A stretch of DNA of 28,652 bases, taken from NCBI GenBank assembly GCA_030639305.1, contig DAOWCY010000080.1:1-28652 (forward strand), read 5' to 3'. Numbering within the stretch: position 1 is the stretch's first letter; each line of letters opens with the position of its first letter. This DNA is from JAGLQA01 sp023135565. GTDB taxonomy: Bacteria; Acidobacteriota; Aminicenantia; UBA2199. Made by a program: the position numbers and the translations under genes. Below the pieces are notes generated by a model. The model had not been told where the DNA came from, ran no database searches, and saw only the letters and a program-made list of their open reading frames with translations. Shown piece after piece: positions 28,516 to 28,652 of this stretch.

Positions 28516-28652
28516 AAGTGGACCCCTTTGTCAAGACAGAAATTAACTAAAGTTAAGCTTCTTATGCCTATATAATAATAAATAGGGGGGCGGTATTTTG
28601 TGGAAAACTTTACAATAACCGCATCCCTATTAGCTCTTCGGCCTGTTTTCAC
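28516..28652. other. Right edge, no gene recognised
   Basis: Starts with AAAGTGGACCCCTTTGTCAA, which has the look of an insertion-sequence terminus, but no transposase fragment can be recognised. A minus-strand open frame here is unconvincing. Confidence 0.3.

Noticed and set aside
28516..28545. Possible insertion-sequence end (GTGGACCCCTTTGTCAAGAC)
   Set aside because: The sequence style suggests a terminus, but there is no transposase, second end or target duplication in the window.
28467..28652. Minus-strand frame at the right edge
   Set aside because: Crosses the 21-bp array; no recognisable protein features. It could be the end of something beyond the window.

Overview
The window looks like chromosome from an uncultured, moderate-GC bacterium. 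The gene content fits the Acidobacteriota/Aminicenantes neighbourhood: a remnant of a BNR/VPS10-type secreted protein, an MglA-like GTPase with a long tail, a REC-DUF4388-Roadblock regulator, and a small GC-rich palindromic repeat scattered between and inside genes. That placement is inference from gene families, not from a marker gene. No rRNA, tRNA or CRISPR array was seen.

Layout. 1-3.9 kb (minus strand): the start of a DruA/DUF4338-like gene running off the left edge, a truncated secreted-protein remnant, then an apparent operon of an OLD/RecF-like AAA ATPase, a 50-codon ORF that may be a remnant of its TOPRIM partner, and a membrane-anchored PHP phosphoesterase-like protein. The PHP gene carries two in-frame palindromic insertions and a frameshifted C-terminus. 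4.0-11.1 kb is a defence-type island: a VapBC-like pair, then brxD and brxHI overlapping by 8 bases, then a second antitoxin/PIN pair. The BrxD protein has an unusual N-terminal extension with a TerB-like helical segment and four SAP-like repeats. No pglX, pglZ, brxC or brxL is present, so this looks like a stand-alone BrxD-helicase module.

11.4-20.9 kb is more ordinary: an APC permease fused to universal-stress domains, a B12-binding/radical SAM protein (with an in-frame repeat insertion), an MglA-like GTPase, an aldo/keto-reductase-fold protein that seems to lack the catalytic tetrad, a receiver-domain remnant, an orphan antitoxin-like gene, and comM (yifB). 21-26.5 kb is signalling: a PAS-GAF-PAS-PAS hybrid histidine kinase on the minus strand, and a regulator (REC-DUF4388-Roadblock) followed 2 bases later by a small histidine kinase. 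The regulator is preceded by a strong promoter and a leader that can form a pseudoknot. 26.6-28.2 kb holds four small genes of antitoxin or regulator type (a TA-like antitoxin, a DUF5678-like protein, HigA, an Xre regulator), with no recognisable toxin next to them.

Two degenerate tandem arrays of unrelated sequence share an exact 21-bp period: five units at 10330-10434, between brxHI and the PIN gene, and at least twelve at 28275-28515, upstream of the Xre gene. With the brxD-brxHI module and the mosaic palindromic elements that are translated inside genes, these are the most unusual structures here.
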